Positions 22,181 through 32,509 of a stretch of DNA of 41,772 bases are shown here, piece after piece. The notes under the pieces are model-generated. The model worked only from the letters and a program-made list of their open reading frames with translations. It was not told the origin of the DNA and ran no database searches. The position numbers and the translations under genes were made by a program. Within the stretch, counting starts at the first letter, position 1. Each line of letters starts with the position of its first letter. The stretch comes from Hypsibius dujardini (Eukaryota > Tardigrada > Eutardigrada > Parachela > Hypsibiidae): assembly GCA_001579985.1 (NCBI GenBank), contig LRSR01009087.1, positions 1 through 41,772 of the forward strand. Direction: 5' to 3'.

Positions 22181-25100
22181 TCATTTCTCGTAGTATTTTC
22201 TTCGTACAAGGTAATACGGCAGATAGGGTGAATCAACGGTCGGATCGTAGATTTCATCGTAGCCCATTCGCCGGTACTCCGGCCGGTAATGCAGCGGTAT
22301 AGGCCGCTCTTTCCGGCTGGGTCTTGACGACGACGACGGTCTTTCCTCCTTCAAGTAGGTCAAGGGCACCCGCTCAAACGTTATCCGCGGTACATACGGT
22401 TCACGTGGCTTGCTCTCAGGCACCGAATACACCTCCGTCGGCGGCGGAGGAGGTTCTTCGTAGTGCGGTGACTCGATGTAAATGATGGGTCGTTTATTGA
22501 CCGATGACGACGAGGGTGGCGGTGGCTCCACCTGCTTTACGTAGTAGGGTGGTACTAAGGGTTCCTTGTACGTACGGCCAGGTGGGGCGGGGTAGTAAGG
22601 CTCGGGGACGTAGGGTTTCGGGGAGCTGTAGGGTTCGCTGTAGCCGTGGTATTCCCCAAAGTTGTAGTACTCTGGGCCTGAGGTGGTTTCTTGGTAGTAC
22701 GGATTGCAGTAGCTGTCAACCTTAAAACAGAAGTTTCAAGTAAGCAAGTAAGCCGACTCTGAAATTCACTTTGCTACGTGTATAATGCTTAAGAAACGTT
22801 AATTGCTTCATCACAGACTGAATATAGCAAGCCGTCGCTTAATAATCCAGGAGTCCAGTCTATTCATTCCTTTTTCTGTCTACAGCTTGCTAGTAGAAAT
22901 GTATTGTAGAGTGCAATTAGGTGTGTAAATCGAAATGCATTTTCGTCCTGTCCAGAATTCTATTCGGTAATTACTGGTATGAGCGGCATATTTTTTGGGA
23001 TCGAAAGGAAGAGGACTTTGTAGTTTTCGAAAAATATCGGGAATTTGAATCTAAAAATTTTGCGACCGTTTGACTTAGAAATCAATGGTAGATAAGATTG
23101 GTTGTGGCGTGAAGAACACTCATGAAGGCTGTTTCTGTGATACTTGATCGTACAATTGTAAGATATTGCACTGTAAAGAGCCGGGTTCAATATGGATACG
23201 GATTTGTCTCGGAATCGGAGCTTACTGCGGCTGCGGGGAAATATTATCTTGATGATACCGATAGGTGTCTGGGACACAATCAACATCTAGCAAAATACTC
23301 GTATAAATAATTAGGTTTATTTTAGAAAGTCCGTCGCGCGGTACAGATAGACTGCGTTCGTGATCTCTTGTTCAAATACTTTGTGGACGTTTCCTGGAGA
23401 AACCGCCACACTCTTATTGTCCTGTTAAGGGCAACCCGGCGCTTTGAAATCGTCTTTAAATCTCTCCGGGTCGCCAGCCGCAGTGACTATGGATTATTGT
23501 TTTCGTGTTCCAATCAATATGTTTCGACTTCTTGTTCAGTTGGCAGTTTTGTCCTTTTCAATTTTTCGAAAAAATCCTATGACGTCATTGGACGTAGCCG
23601 TCCCTCTCGGGCACTCTTTTGATAACTTTGAATGGCGAATATTTTCTGATTAACTTCGTTTTGAATTTTTCCGGTAGGCATTTAAAATTGCAACCTTCAA
23701 AATTCAGCGTTTTAAGTTAGCAAAACGCATTACAGAGAAAAGAGGAAGAACCGTAAAAAAACTTATTTTGGGATGGGATAAACTTGGGTCGCTGAGCTTC
23801 TCACACTTTTCTCCGTAACTAGACCAGTCAGCTGAAAACGTTGAATTTTAAAGGTTGCAATTTTAAATGCCTACCGGAAAAGTGCAAAACAAAGTTAATC
23901 AGAAGATATTCGCCATTCAAAGTTATCAAAAGAGTGCCCGAGAGGGACGGCTACGTCCAATGACGTCATAGGATTTTTTCTGGAAAATTGAAAAGGACAA
24001 AAAGTTTGCTAACTCAAGACGGAGATATAAAAAATTAGACCGGGACACGATAAGAATCATCCATGGCCACCGCCGCTGGCGACCCGGCGAGATTTTTGGG
24101 TGATTTCAAAGCGCCGCGTTGCCCTTAAGTATGCGGAGCTTCTTTCTCTAATCTGCTCGAGTAACGCTAAATTGTTTTGCAATGGTAATTACAATTATCT
24201 TATGCCTCGTTGTAATATTTAGTTATTTAGTTTTGTTACATTATTTCTCATTGCATCCGCGTCTCAAATTACTAATGCCATAGATCTCTCTCTAAAACTG
24301 GCCAGTCTTTTGCATAAGAGTCTAGATGACTCTTGGCCTCCCTACCGAGTAACTGTAGCAAGATATCTCCTGCGCACTCATTTTTAAGATAGCTTACATT
24401 CCAATACCAGTCGCAGACACCGAGGTAGTTGTTGAATTTGGTATAGTCCGGACAGTAGAAAAGGTCTAGTCGACCGTCCGATTGACACACTTCGAAAGTG
24501 TAACACTCTGTTTCGGGGTCGCCGGTTGTGCCTGGAGGATAGCCGTAGCAGTTGCCTGTCCGGTAGTGGTCGGGTTTGTAGGTACTGGGGTACGACGAAG
24601 ATGGGGCGGCTGCTGCTGCTTCGGCGTGGTGCCGTCTCAGGCCAAGTCTGGGAAGACAATGTTTTTATTCAAAATATTATAATTATCAAGGGATCACCGA
24701 CATAGCATTTTGAGACAGATAAATCCAAATATCTCACAAACAATATTCTTTTTGCAATGATAATTGGTACTCATTGTAAGCGAAGCGCGCCTTCTCTCAG
24801 TATGGGGGAAAGTGAGTATATTACGGAAAGCACCTGAAAATGTTGAGTGTTTTGCGATTTGACTGTGCAAGTATTAACTTTTGGAGGTAGTGTTATAATC
24901 ATTTGTATGTAAGATCCTGAATGTAATTTTGGACCCTAATGGCATTAATTTCGTTGTAATTCCAGACCGTATTCATTAATCAAACCAGTACGTAAATTCT
25001 TGCGCACGGTAAGAAGCTGAAAAGGATACACGCTTTTGACATTGAAAATTTTCCATGCATGTTAAATTGTTGCCAAATAAAGATTTGAATATTATCGCGT

Positions 25101-26594
25101 CAAGCATCAGAATTGGGTATAATTAGAACTATTTTTCTATTGCATAGAAATGAGGGAAAGAATGATCGTCAACACGGCCTATGTTTTCGGTACTTTCACA
25201 CCTTCCCCGCCGAGAGCACTCTTCAATGAGACGGGAAATATGCTGACGAAAAAAATATCGCAAACACATTGAGCCTTGTCGCGACGTTTGAGTCCCATTT
25301 TCATCCCGCAAATAGTAGTGCTTTAACAGTTTCCCCATCACTTCAAGAGCACTTACACGTTCATTTCCGGTTGCATACCACCGTTGTTCTACGAAGCTTA
25401 ACAGCTGTGTTATTCGATCGCTACCCGGCATTTATTTGTTGGGTTGTGCAAATTATACGGAATCCGTTACAGATATGTGCATTGTACATATGAAAATTAT
25501 AAGCTTTAACGTTGCAGCATTTCAGGAAAAACGGGACGAACTATTGACAGACATTTTCCGTATGCACACCATCCCGAAGGCTAACCCGGTGCTTTACGCT
25601 AGTTCCGAATTCATATGACAGGTCGCCAAACATATTGGCACGGAGTGCAGGTTTTAAACCCGACTTACTATTTTTCATCAAACTATGTTTAGTTTTCAAC
25701 CTTTTGCCCTGTTCATATTCTCAAAAAAGTCGCGTGACGTCACCGGGTCTTTTACCTTCCATTTGGTTATTTTTTTGAGAACTTTATTAGATGAATTTTG
25801 TTTGATTTATGGCGTATTAATTTATTTCAATATGTATTCACATTCGCTACAACAAAATGAGCGTTTTTGTTTGTCGTGTCTAGTCAGACAAGCTACAAAG
25901 AATTTTAGAACAATTTTGCAAATTTCTCATTTTGGGATGGGATGAATTTGGGTCTCCATGAGTTTTTTCTCACTTTTTCTTTTTAAACATTTTTGGAGGG
26001 ATATTCAAATGTGTAACGCCCCAAACTGAGCGTAGTAAGTAGTTTACATGGTCTTTAGCAGAAAATATAGTACATCAGACGAAATTCGTCTAACAAAGCT
26101 TTCAAACGACGTTTAAAATGGGATAAGAAGACCTGATGCTGTGACGTGACGTATTTTGAAAAGAAAACTAAAAAGGCAAAAGTTTTGCAAACCTAATCTA
26201 GTTGTAAGAAAAAAAACATATTGGAAACTGAAAACAATTTTTCTTTGCCAACACGTTATATGAATTTTCAACACAGACAAAGCGACGGGTTGTCCTTAAT
26301 CTCCATGCCTTACCTCTCCAGTAAAGAGCCGAACCCGCTGGCCGACGCCAATGGCACCTCAATCTCAATTGTGGGCGAGGATTCAGACGCAGACACTGAG
26401 GATGATGATGGCGCCACAGTACTGGCTCCAGATCCCGACGGTGTCTGAACCGAAGATGACGAGGTCAGTCTCTGTAGATCTGAATCATGCTTCCAATCTC
26501 CAGTTCCTCCTCCGTCCGCTCCAAAACAGATCCGACAACGGGAAGCAACGAGAGCAGCAGCGCACATCACCATCACGTGAGCCGCAACCTTCAT
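22181..26594 (-). CDS. Secreted chitin-binding (CBM14) protein with Pro/Tyr-rich tail, paralog 2
   Basis: 356-aa secreted protein in minus-strand exons 26314-26594, 24398-24647 and 22181-22720 (1071 nt, in frame). I chose the Met at 26594 over the in-frame Met at 26624 because it begins a signal peptide (MKVAAHVMVMCAAALVASRC). A Ser/Gly-rich spacer and poly-Ala precede a CBM14 domain at residues 127-182: six cysteines (GNCYGY, TECYTFEVC, FYCPDY, FNNYLGVCDW, SYCNP). The tail of about 170 aa is rich in Pro and Tyr (EPYYPAPPGR, EEPPPPPTE, YLPYYLVRRKYYEK). Intron phases (2, 0) and the split inside CBM14 are the same as in the other two paralogs. Both introns are long (24648-26313, 22721-24397), and each carries a related foldback element. 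Confidence 0.9.
23429..24124. mobile_element. Foldback/MITE-like element with TTAA flanks, copy 1
   Basis: Two arms of nearly 290 bp (about 23429-23712 and 23836-24124) are imperfect reverse complements. Outer ends read GGGCAACCCGGCGCTTT and, inverted, GGGCAACGCGGCGCTTT. TTAA flanks both ends (23425-23428, 24125-24128), a target-site preference typical of piggyBac-type transposons. The spacer contains TTTTGGGATGGGAT. No transposase is encoded, so it is non-autonomous. It lies in intron 2 of chitin-binding paralog 2. Confidence 0.85.
25579..26295. mobile_element. Foldback/MITE-like element, diverged copy 2
   Basis: Left end GGCTAACCCGGTGCTTT and right end AAAGCGACGGGTTGTCC (inverted) match copy 1. 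TTAA is kept at the right (26296-26299) and degraded to CGAA at the left (25575-25578). It shares the internal TTTTGGGATGGGAT...TTGGGTC block (about 25930) and the arm core around GTGACGTCAC. Arms are more diverged than in copy 1, so it appears older. It ends 14-18 bp from the splice donor of exon 1 in the minus-strand host gene. Confidence 0.75.
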
Positions 26595-28670
26595 GGAGGA
26601 GGAGAACAACGTCCGCTCATCCACACTTCCAACGTCATCGGGACTTTAGTTTCAACCGTCCTTCTTCGGCACAATCATACGTCAGATATTGCTCCCAGAC
26701 AGTCCGCCGAGAGAGCAGACAGGCAGGCAGACAGGCAGACAAAAAGTCATCATCCGAAAACCGTCCAAGTCTGCACGTTTCGCTTATTGTGGGAAATGAA
26801 AAGGCTAGCCCGCGGTCAGAGACACGTCTTACTTAGAAAGAGAGGTATAGAGGACTAAAGTTGACCTGTGTAATTCCAATCCGCATATACCGGCGTACGT
26901 TCCTATAGAGGATGCGCACGTTTCTTTGTTTACTCTCCGCAGGGTCCGTTTTGTGAGCGCTGTCATCGTCGTCGGGTGTGAACGACTCATTAGCAGGTCG
27001 GATTGGCCCCTACTGATGAGACACCCTCATGATTAGGTGGCTGACTGATCGCGACTGCGCTGACCAGCGTACTCACGGTGTGAAGAACCCTATCGCGCGA
27101 GGAGAGAGGGCCATTGAAGTTGAGAGGCTCTAGACGTGCCAGTGTGGGATTTGCACGGGATTAGCTGTTCATCTTCAGGCCACGGCGGTAGATTTTTCGA
27201 TAGAGGGGGGAAGGATATGACCGCTTGATCTTTTACCCATGAGTTGGATGGGTAGAGGGTTTAGAGTTTGTGGTCGCACTACTATAGAGTGTCCGTTTAA
27301 CTGAGGTAACCATGCTAAGGGATGGGATGGGATGATTCAGTGTCGTTTTATAATGAAGAGTGACCGCTTATTTTGGGGGGATGTCTGTAGTTTATTATGT
27401 GGGTTAGGTTACCGGTAAATGCGGTGGTTAAGTCGGACAAACGTTGCTGTCTCTCTCGTACCACTCAGTGATCATTATGTATATAGTGACCATTAGGAAC
27501 CAGACACCTAAGTGCAATGCATGTTATGTACATGTATATATAAGATCGGGGAGTAGCCTTTATTCATCTGACCTATGCAGATACTTTGAATAATTTTCTC
27601 ATTGTTCACTGCACATTCTCATGCGGTCAATCCCACAATACTGCATACTTAATTAGTGACAGGTGCCGGAAGAAATTCCTAGCTAACGAATTATCGGCGA
27701 AATAACGTAAGATTTAGTTGATAATTAGAGGCGCAAAAAAAATTCTATTAAAGCATAATTTGTAATTATCCTCTAAAATAGGAAGTGTTGGTAGAACTGT
27801 ACGGCTTCAAATTCTATACATATTACGAAATTGTAACACTCCAGATTCACACGTAATATCGATAAAGATGTACGGATATATATATATACATTACGTTTGC
27901 ATATTGTGCATATATAATGCAAAATGTGCATATAATTTCGATTGCATATTACGAATATCCACGTAGAAAAATGATACAGGGTATTGTATACGCACTTGCT
28001 CGTACATGTATACTACTCTGCGTATATATTCCCACTATCGACGACTTTATAAATCAAAATTTAATCTGAGTTTACTATTTTTAACCTATGTAAATTTATA
28101 TATATATTTATTCATTTATTAACTGCTTTATTCTCTGTAAATGAAATTGCGTCAGGCAAATGTGTCGCCGCGTAGAGGGAAAAACGTTAGTTAATTAAGC
28201 GAGTTTCAAGAATACGAACGAAGTAAAAACATCCTGCAAAAAATGCCGAACAAGTATGATACCTTCCTGTTGTTGGACCTCTAAACTGCACCCACACAGC
28301 GTCCCAGGGTCGAGTGCAGTGCACCCTGTCGCGCGATTTGTATCTGCTGCTTTTTTTCACCCGTCCCCCGAGCATATACCTATGTTGGTTGCATTATATA
28401 ATACTGTGAATAAGTAAATCGACCCCGGCAATCGGGTTCGATGAGTCATCCATCACAGACCAACTCTATACGCATTTCTATTGATCAGACTGCACATCAG
28501 GTACAATCGTACAGATACAGCTGTTGAATTATCAGCTGATCGCGCGCACCCGTGCACTTGAAAATTGGAGCCTGCCTGGCAAACATCTGCGCTTCACATT
28601 ATTCCGACCCTTTTTCTATGTTCATTTTTGAAAGGCGTTTGCATTTTGAGGCCCAGAACCCGACAAAAAA
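26595..28670. other. Divergent promoter region between paralog 2 and the SDR gene
   Basis: About 2 kb holds upstream regions for the minus-strand chitin-binding gene and the plus-strand SDR gene. A short CAGGCAGACA repeat lies at 26700-26745. The 27.5-28.1 kb part is AT-rich with several TATATATA runs (for example near 27540, 27885 and 28100). No coding sequence or RNA gene is recognised. Confidence 0.5.
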
Positions 28671-30403
28671 ATGCTTCTCGCGCTTGAAATCTTCCAGACT
28701 ATCGTCAAGGTGGTCTACGCCATCATCGAATCCTTCATTCTGGCAATTTTGCCCAGCAGTTTTCTCCCGAAAAAGTCAGTGGCCGGGGAGATTGCTTTGA
28801 TTACCGGCGCAGGCAGCGGAATCGGCCGGTTGACCGCCCTGCGACTGGCCAAATTAGGCGCCAAATTGGTCCTGTGGGACGTAAACAGTGAGGGACTGGA
28901 GGTGACGCGACGGATGATCCAGGAAGCAGGCGGGCAAGCTCATGTCTACGAGTGTGACGTCACTGATCGCTTTTTGGTCTACCTCACGGCGGACCGGGTG
29001 CGGGACGAGGTGGGCGACGTGACGATTCTGGTAAACAATGCCGGCATCGTTAGCGGGAAGCCGTTCTTGGAGACGCCCGATGAGAAGCTGCAAAAGACGA
29101 TGGATGTTAACGCGACGGCACATTTCTGGGTGGGTGGTTAAATGGATCACTTGATTCCAACAACGTTCAAACATTTCGACAAACATTAACCGTATAATCA
29201 GACACGTATTGCCTCCAATCAGACAGACAACTAAACGGGCGTATAAATAGTCAAGCCAACGGTAGACAAAAAGGCACAAAGTGAGGCTGAGACAATGTGT
29301 TGGCAGACAGACAGCGAGAGGACAGACACATGCAGACAGATAGGCAGACAGGCAGACAGACACACAAACACACAAACAGACAGACATACAGACAGTCACG
29401 AACACAGACACACACGCGCACACACACAGAGAGACAGATAGACACACAGACACACAGACACACAGACAAACGGATCGACAGACACATACACAGACAGACA
29501 CAGATAGACATACATACAGGTACACAGACTGACTGGCAACCAACTAGCCAGCCAATCCGGTCGGGGAGACTTATACGTAACGCAGTCGGGTTTACCCAGT
29601 CACTCCGGGGAATTTGACGCTCGTGTTGATTTTTTTTCTCTATTTGACCTTGGCGTTTGTAGACCTTGAAAGCTTTCCTACCGAGAATGCTGGAGCTCAA
29701 GCACGGCCACATCGTGACCATCTCCAGTATCGCGGGCAAAATCAGCGCAGCTCGTCTGGTGGACTACTGCGCCAGCAAGTATGCCGCGGTGGGTTTGCAT
29801 GAGGCTCTCGTCCAAGAGTTCCGGGCGAGCGAAACTGGAGTCCATCTCACCAACGTTTGTCCTTTCTTCATCAACACTGGCATGTTCGGCGGACTGAAGA
29901 TTCGGTATGGCACAACTTCTGCGAACTGGTATTTTGCGAGTGTTGACTGGACAGAATTGCACACCATTTACTCTGCCGATATCCACTATAGGTTTCCATC
30001 GATCCTTCCTGGACTCGACCAGCATTACGTGGCTGACCGCATCGTCAAAGCTATCGAGTACAATGAGCCGGAAGTCGTCATTCCAGCCACTATGAAACTG
30101 ACGTTGATTTTGAATTTGTAAGACACGTAGGACATGACTGCTTGACTGTCTGTTTGCCTGCCTGTCTGCCTGCCTGCCTGTCTGCCTGTCTGTCTGTCTG
30201 CTTGCCAGTCATGTTTTACCTATTGTCCTTGTGTGGGCTGTAGACTCCTGCCAACGAAAGCATCAGGAGCCCTCTCGGAACTGCTGGGAGTTCGGTCCAT
30301 CATGTCTAGCTTTGTCGGTCGTGATGGAGCTGCTCACGGACAGGCCACTACCACCGCGACCATCACCGAGATTGAATACAAGTCAAAGTCGACAGCCGCA
30401 TGA
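28671..30403 (+). CDS. Short-chain dehydrogenase/reductase, SDR16C (retinol dehydrogenase 10/E2, HSD17B11-like)
   Basis: 328-aa NAD(P)-dependent oxidoreductase, probably acting on retinoids, steroids or other lipophilic alcohols at ER or lipid-droplet membranes. Exons: 28671-29129, 29663-29904, 29992-30117 and 30244-30403 (987 nt). A hydrophobic N-terminal anchor (residues about 7-32) precedes the Rossmann motif TGAGSGIG (45-52). Further motifs are NNAG (122-125), catalytic Ser175 in ISSIAGK and YCASK (Tyr188, Lys192). The C-terminal LLPTKA...FVGR is typical of SDR16C. Intron 3 (29905-29991) is 87 nt, in phase and stop-free, but I removed it because family members run straight from GMFGGLKIR to FPSILP. 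Exact substrate is unknown. It is transcribed opposite to its chitin-binding neighbours. Confidence 0.93.
29218..29530 (+). repeat. Degenerate CAGACA/CACACAGA microsatellite in SDR intron 1
   Basis: About 300 bp of cagacaga, acacacag and related units lie in intron 1 (29130-29662). The Cys/Val/Ser-rich frames on the minus strand are repeat artefacts. Confidence 0.85.
30135..30215 (+). repeat. TGCCTGTCTG microsatellite in SDR intron 3 to exon 4 interval
   Basis: Tandem tgcc/tgtctg units lie in the intron before the last SDR exon (30118-30243). This is the opposite-strand version of the GACA family. Confidence 0.8.
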
Positions 30404-30813
30404 AACTCAGCGCTAAATTACGTCAAGTTCCCTTCTGATATCGGTGTCTGAGTTTTCTCCGAACAGCATTTCCATTGATCGACACGTGAATTACTAAATG
30501 GAACTATAATACGATTAAGACACCTTAATATGAGACTTTTCCAGTATTTGATCAAGCGAATACTTGCCATAGTCGGTATAGCTCTCGCGCCGAAACAGGT
30601 AGACAGCCAGACAAATAGACAGACAAACAGATCCACAGACAGACAGACAGCAACAGACAGCAACAGACAGAGTATCGGATAATTTCCTGAATTCTTTCGA
30701 GCACCCACCCGAAATTGATGTCTGTATTTATTTTTTCTGTACACCATTGGCAGACATGCAAATCAGGAATCACCCTAACACAAAATATTACTGCTTAGGC
30801 ACTAAATGAAAGG
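30404..30813. other. Convergent spacer between SDR and chitin-binding paralog 3
   Basis: This 410-bp spacer holds the 3' ends of both genes and a short gacagaca repeat (30597-30672). No gene is recognised and no clear plus-strand AATAAA is seen for the SDR gene. Confidence 0.6.
30727..30732 (-). terminator. Poly(A) signal of chitin-binding paralog 3
   Basis: AATAAA on the minus strand, 82-87 nt after the stop codon at 30814, well placed for the paralog 3 transcript. Confidence 0.6.
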
Positions 30814-32509
30814 TTATCGGTATTTGGGAGCGTAAGCACTAGGTCCGTTACTGCCGTATGACATTAAGTTGTACACCGGAGGTCTTGAGCTGCTGGCCGC
30901 GGCGTTGGACTCAGGCGGGTTACTACTGCGGTAATGGTTATTACTGCCGCTGCCATAGGAGCTCCCTCCGCTGTTATAGTTTTGACCACTGTTCCCACCA
31001 CCGTAACTGTTGCCTGAGGATTGGTAGGGCGGCTCGAAGGACACGATCGGCTGTGGGTTGGAGTAGCTGCCTTGACTGCCACCACCATAACCACCGCCAC
31101 CACCGTAACCGCCACCACCACCGTAACTAGAGCCTCCTCCGTAGCTGTTTCCGCCGTAACTGTTGCCACCACCGCCGTAGCTGTTGTAGGACTCTTCCTT
31201 GTACAGCGGGTTGCAGTAGGAATCGACCTACAGGAAGACGACTTCATCATGTCAAAAATATATACCTGCCTGCATGTATGGATTTTTCATGCCTGTCTAT
31301 CTCGGGTTTGATAACCAACCAATTACCCGTAGTTATCGGTTGGGGTTGTGGCGGTCTGTTTGCCTGACTGTCTCAATATCTCCGTCGTTTCCGGTCATAC
31401 CTGTCTATGCTTTTCTTTGATTAACTGCACGCTGTCTGTGATGCCATATTCCTGTTCGTATGTCAGCATTACATGTATGTCTGTGAAGCATATCTCTATG
31501 TCTGTAGTCGTGAGCTCTCAACTGCTGCCTGTTTGTCTGAATGTGCACTATAGATCCATTTTTTTCTGCCTTTCTGTCTGCTCATAGTTCTCCTTGTCTT
31601 GTCTGTGTACATCACAGGCCATATATGTATGCCTCTGGATTTTCTAACTTGTCTGCCTAAATTAGGCTATCTGATCTGTCTGTTTTTTTTCTAGGGGGTT
31701 TGTTGTCTGAGTGCCAGAGTTTCTATTCCGTAGCCGCAATAATTCGATCTGTTCAGGTGTGACTGGTGTCCGGTGGAAGACAAGATGATGTTCCCGGTAG
31801 TGTACACATGGATCGTACCTTGAAGTGCCAATCGCAAACTCCGAGATAATTATTAAACCTCGTGTAGGGTGGACAATACATGGTGTCCAAGCGACCATCG
31901 GATTGACAGACTTGAAATGATTTACAGTCGTAAGACGCATCTCCGTACGATCCCGCCGGCCTTCCATAACAGCCTCCACCGTAGCCTCCCCCATATCCGG
32001 AGTCATAGCCTCCTCCTTCATATCCGCCACCTCCCCTACAAACGACAGAAACAGTTAGGCAAGCAACATATACACAGTCAGACAAATGGGCAAAGACTCA
32101 GACAAACAGACAAACAGACAGACAAGAGCATATGCATATCGGCAGGCAGACAAGCAGGCGGATTAAAAAAGCAGAAAATCGAACAGGCAAACACAAATTG
32201 ATGGGTAGACAAATACAGAGGCAGGCAGGCAGGTAGTCCAGGCGGGATAAAATCTATTTCTTCGTACCCGTAACTATTGCCGCCATAAGAAGGAGCATAT
32301 CCACTCGCTGAAGCAATCGGTTGTTCCGGCGCCGAATTCACCGGCAACTTCTCCTCCATCGGATAGTTCGGTTTGGCCGCTCGAACGTTATTGACCGGTG
32401 CTTGCTGCGAGGCACTGTCTGCCGGCCGTGCCTGTGAGACATCTTGAGCAAAGGTCTCGGGAAGAACCACTAAAGCTAAACAACAAACCAGCCTCCGTAA
32501 CCTCGTCAT
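30814..32509 (-). CDS. Secreted chitin-binding (CBM14) protein with Gly/Tyr/Ser-rich tail, paralog 3
   Basis: 290-aa secreted protein in minus-strand exons 32268-32509, 31819-32035 and 30814-31227 (873 nt, in frame). A signal peptide (LRRLVCCLALVVLPETFA) is followed by a Gln/Pro/Ala region and a Gly/Tyr stretch. The CBM14 domain spans residues 103-158: six cysteines (GGCYGR, YDCKSFQVC, MYCPPY, FNNYLGVCDW, SYCNP). The tail of about 130 aa is built from SYGGG/GYGGGG units, like cuticular or silk-type glycine-rich proteins. Intron phases 2 and 0, and the CBM14 length of 56 residues between first and last Cys, are identical to paralogs 1 and 2. It is separated from paralog 2 by the SDR gene. It is likely a structural cuticle or extracellular matrix component. 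Confidence 0.92.
32085..32240 (+). repeat. GACA/CAGGCAGG microsatellite in intron 1 of paralog 3
   Basis: Imperfect cagacaaacagacaga and ggcaggcaggcagg units fill much of the intron 32036-32267. Confidence 0.75.

Noticed and set aside
28854-29739. Cys/Ser/Val-rich minus-strand frames of 162-229 codons
   Set aside because: Repeat-driven frames in SDR intron 1 and shadows of SDR exons.
29905-29991. Continuous SDR reading through YGTTSANWYF...
   Set aside because: Open and in phase, but the insertion breaks the family pattern and is bounded by good GT and AG sites; treated as an intron.
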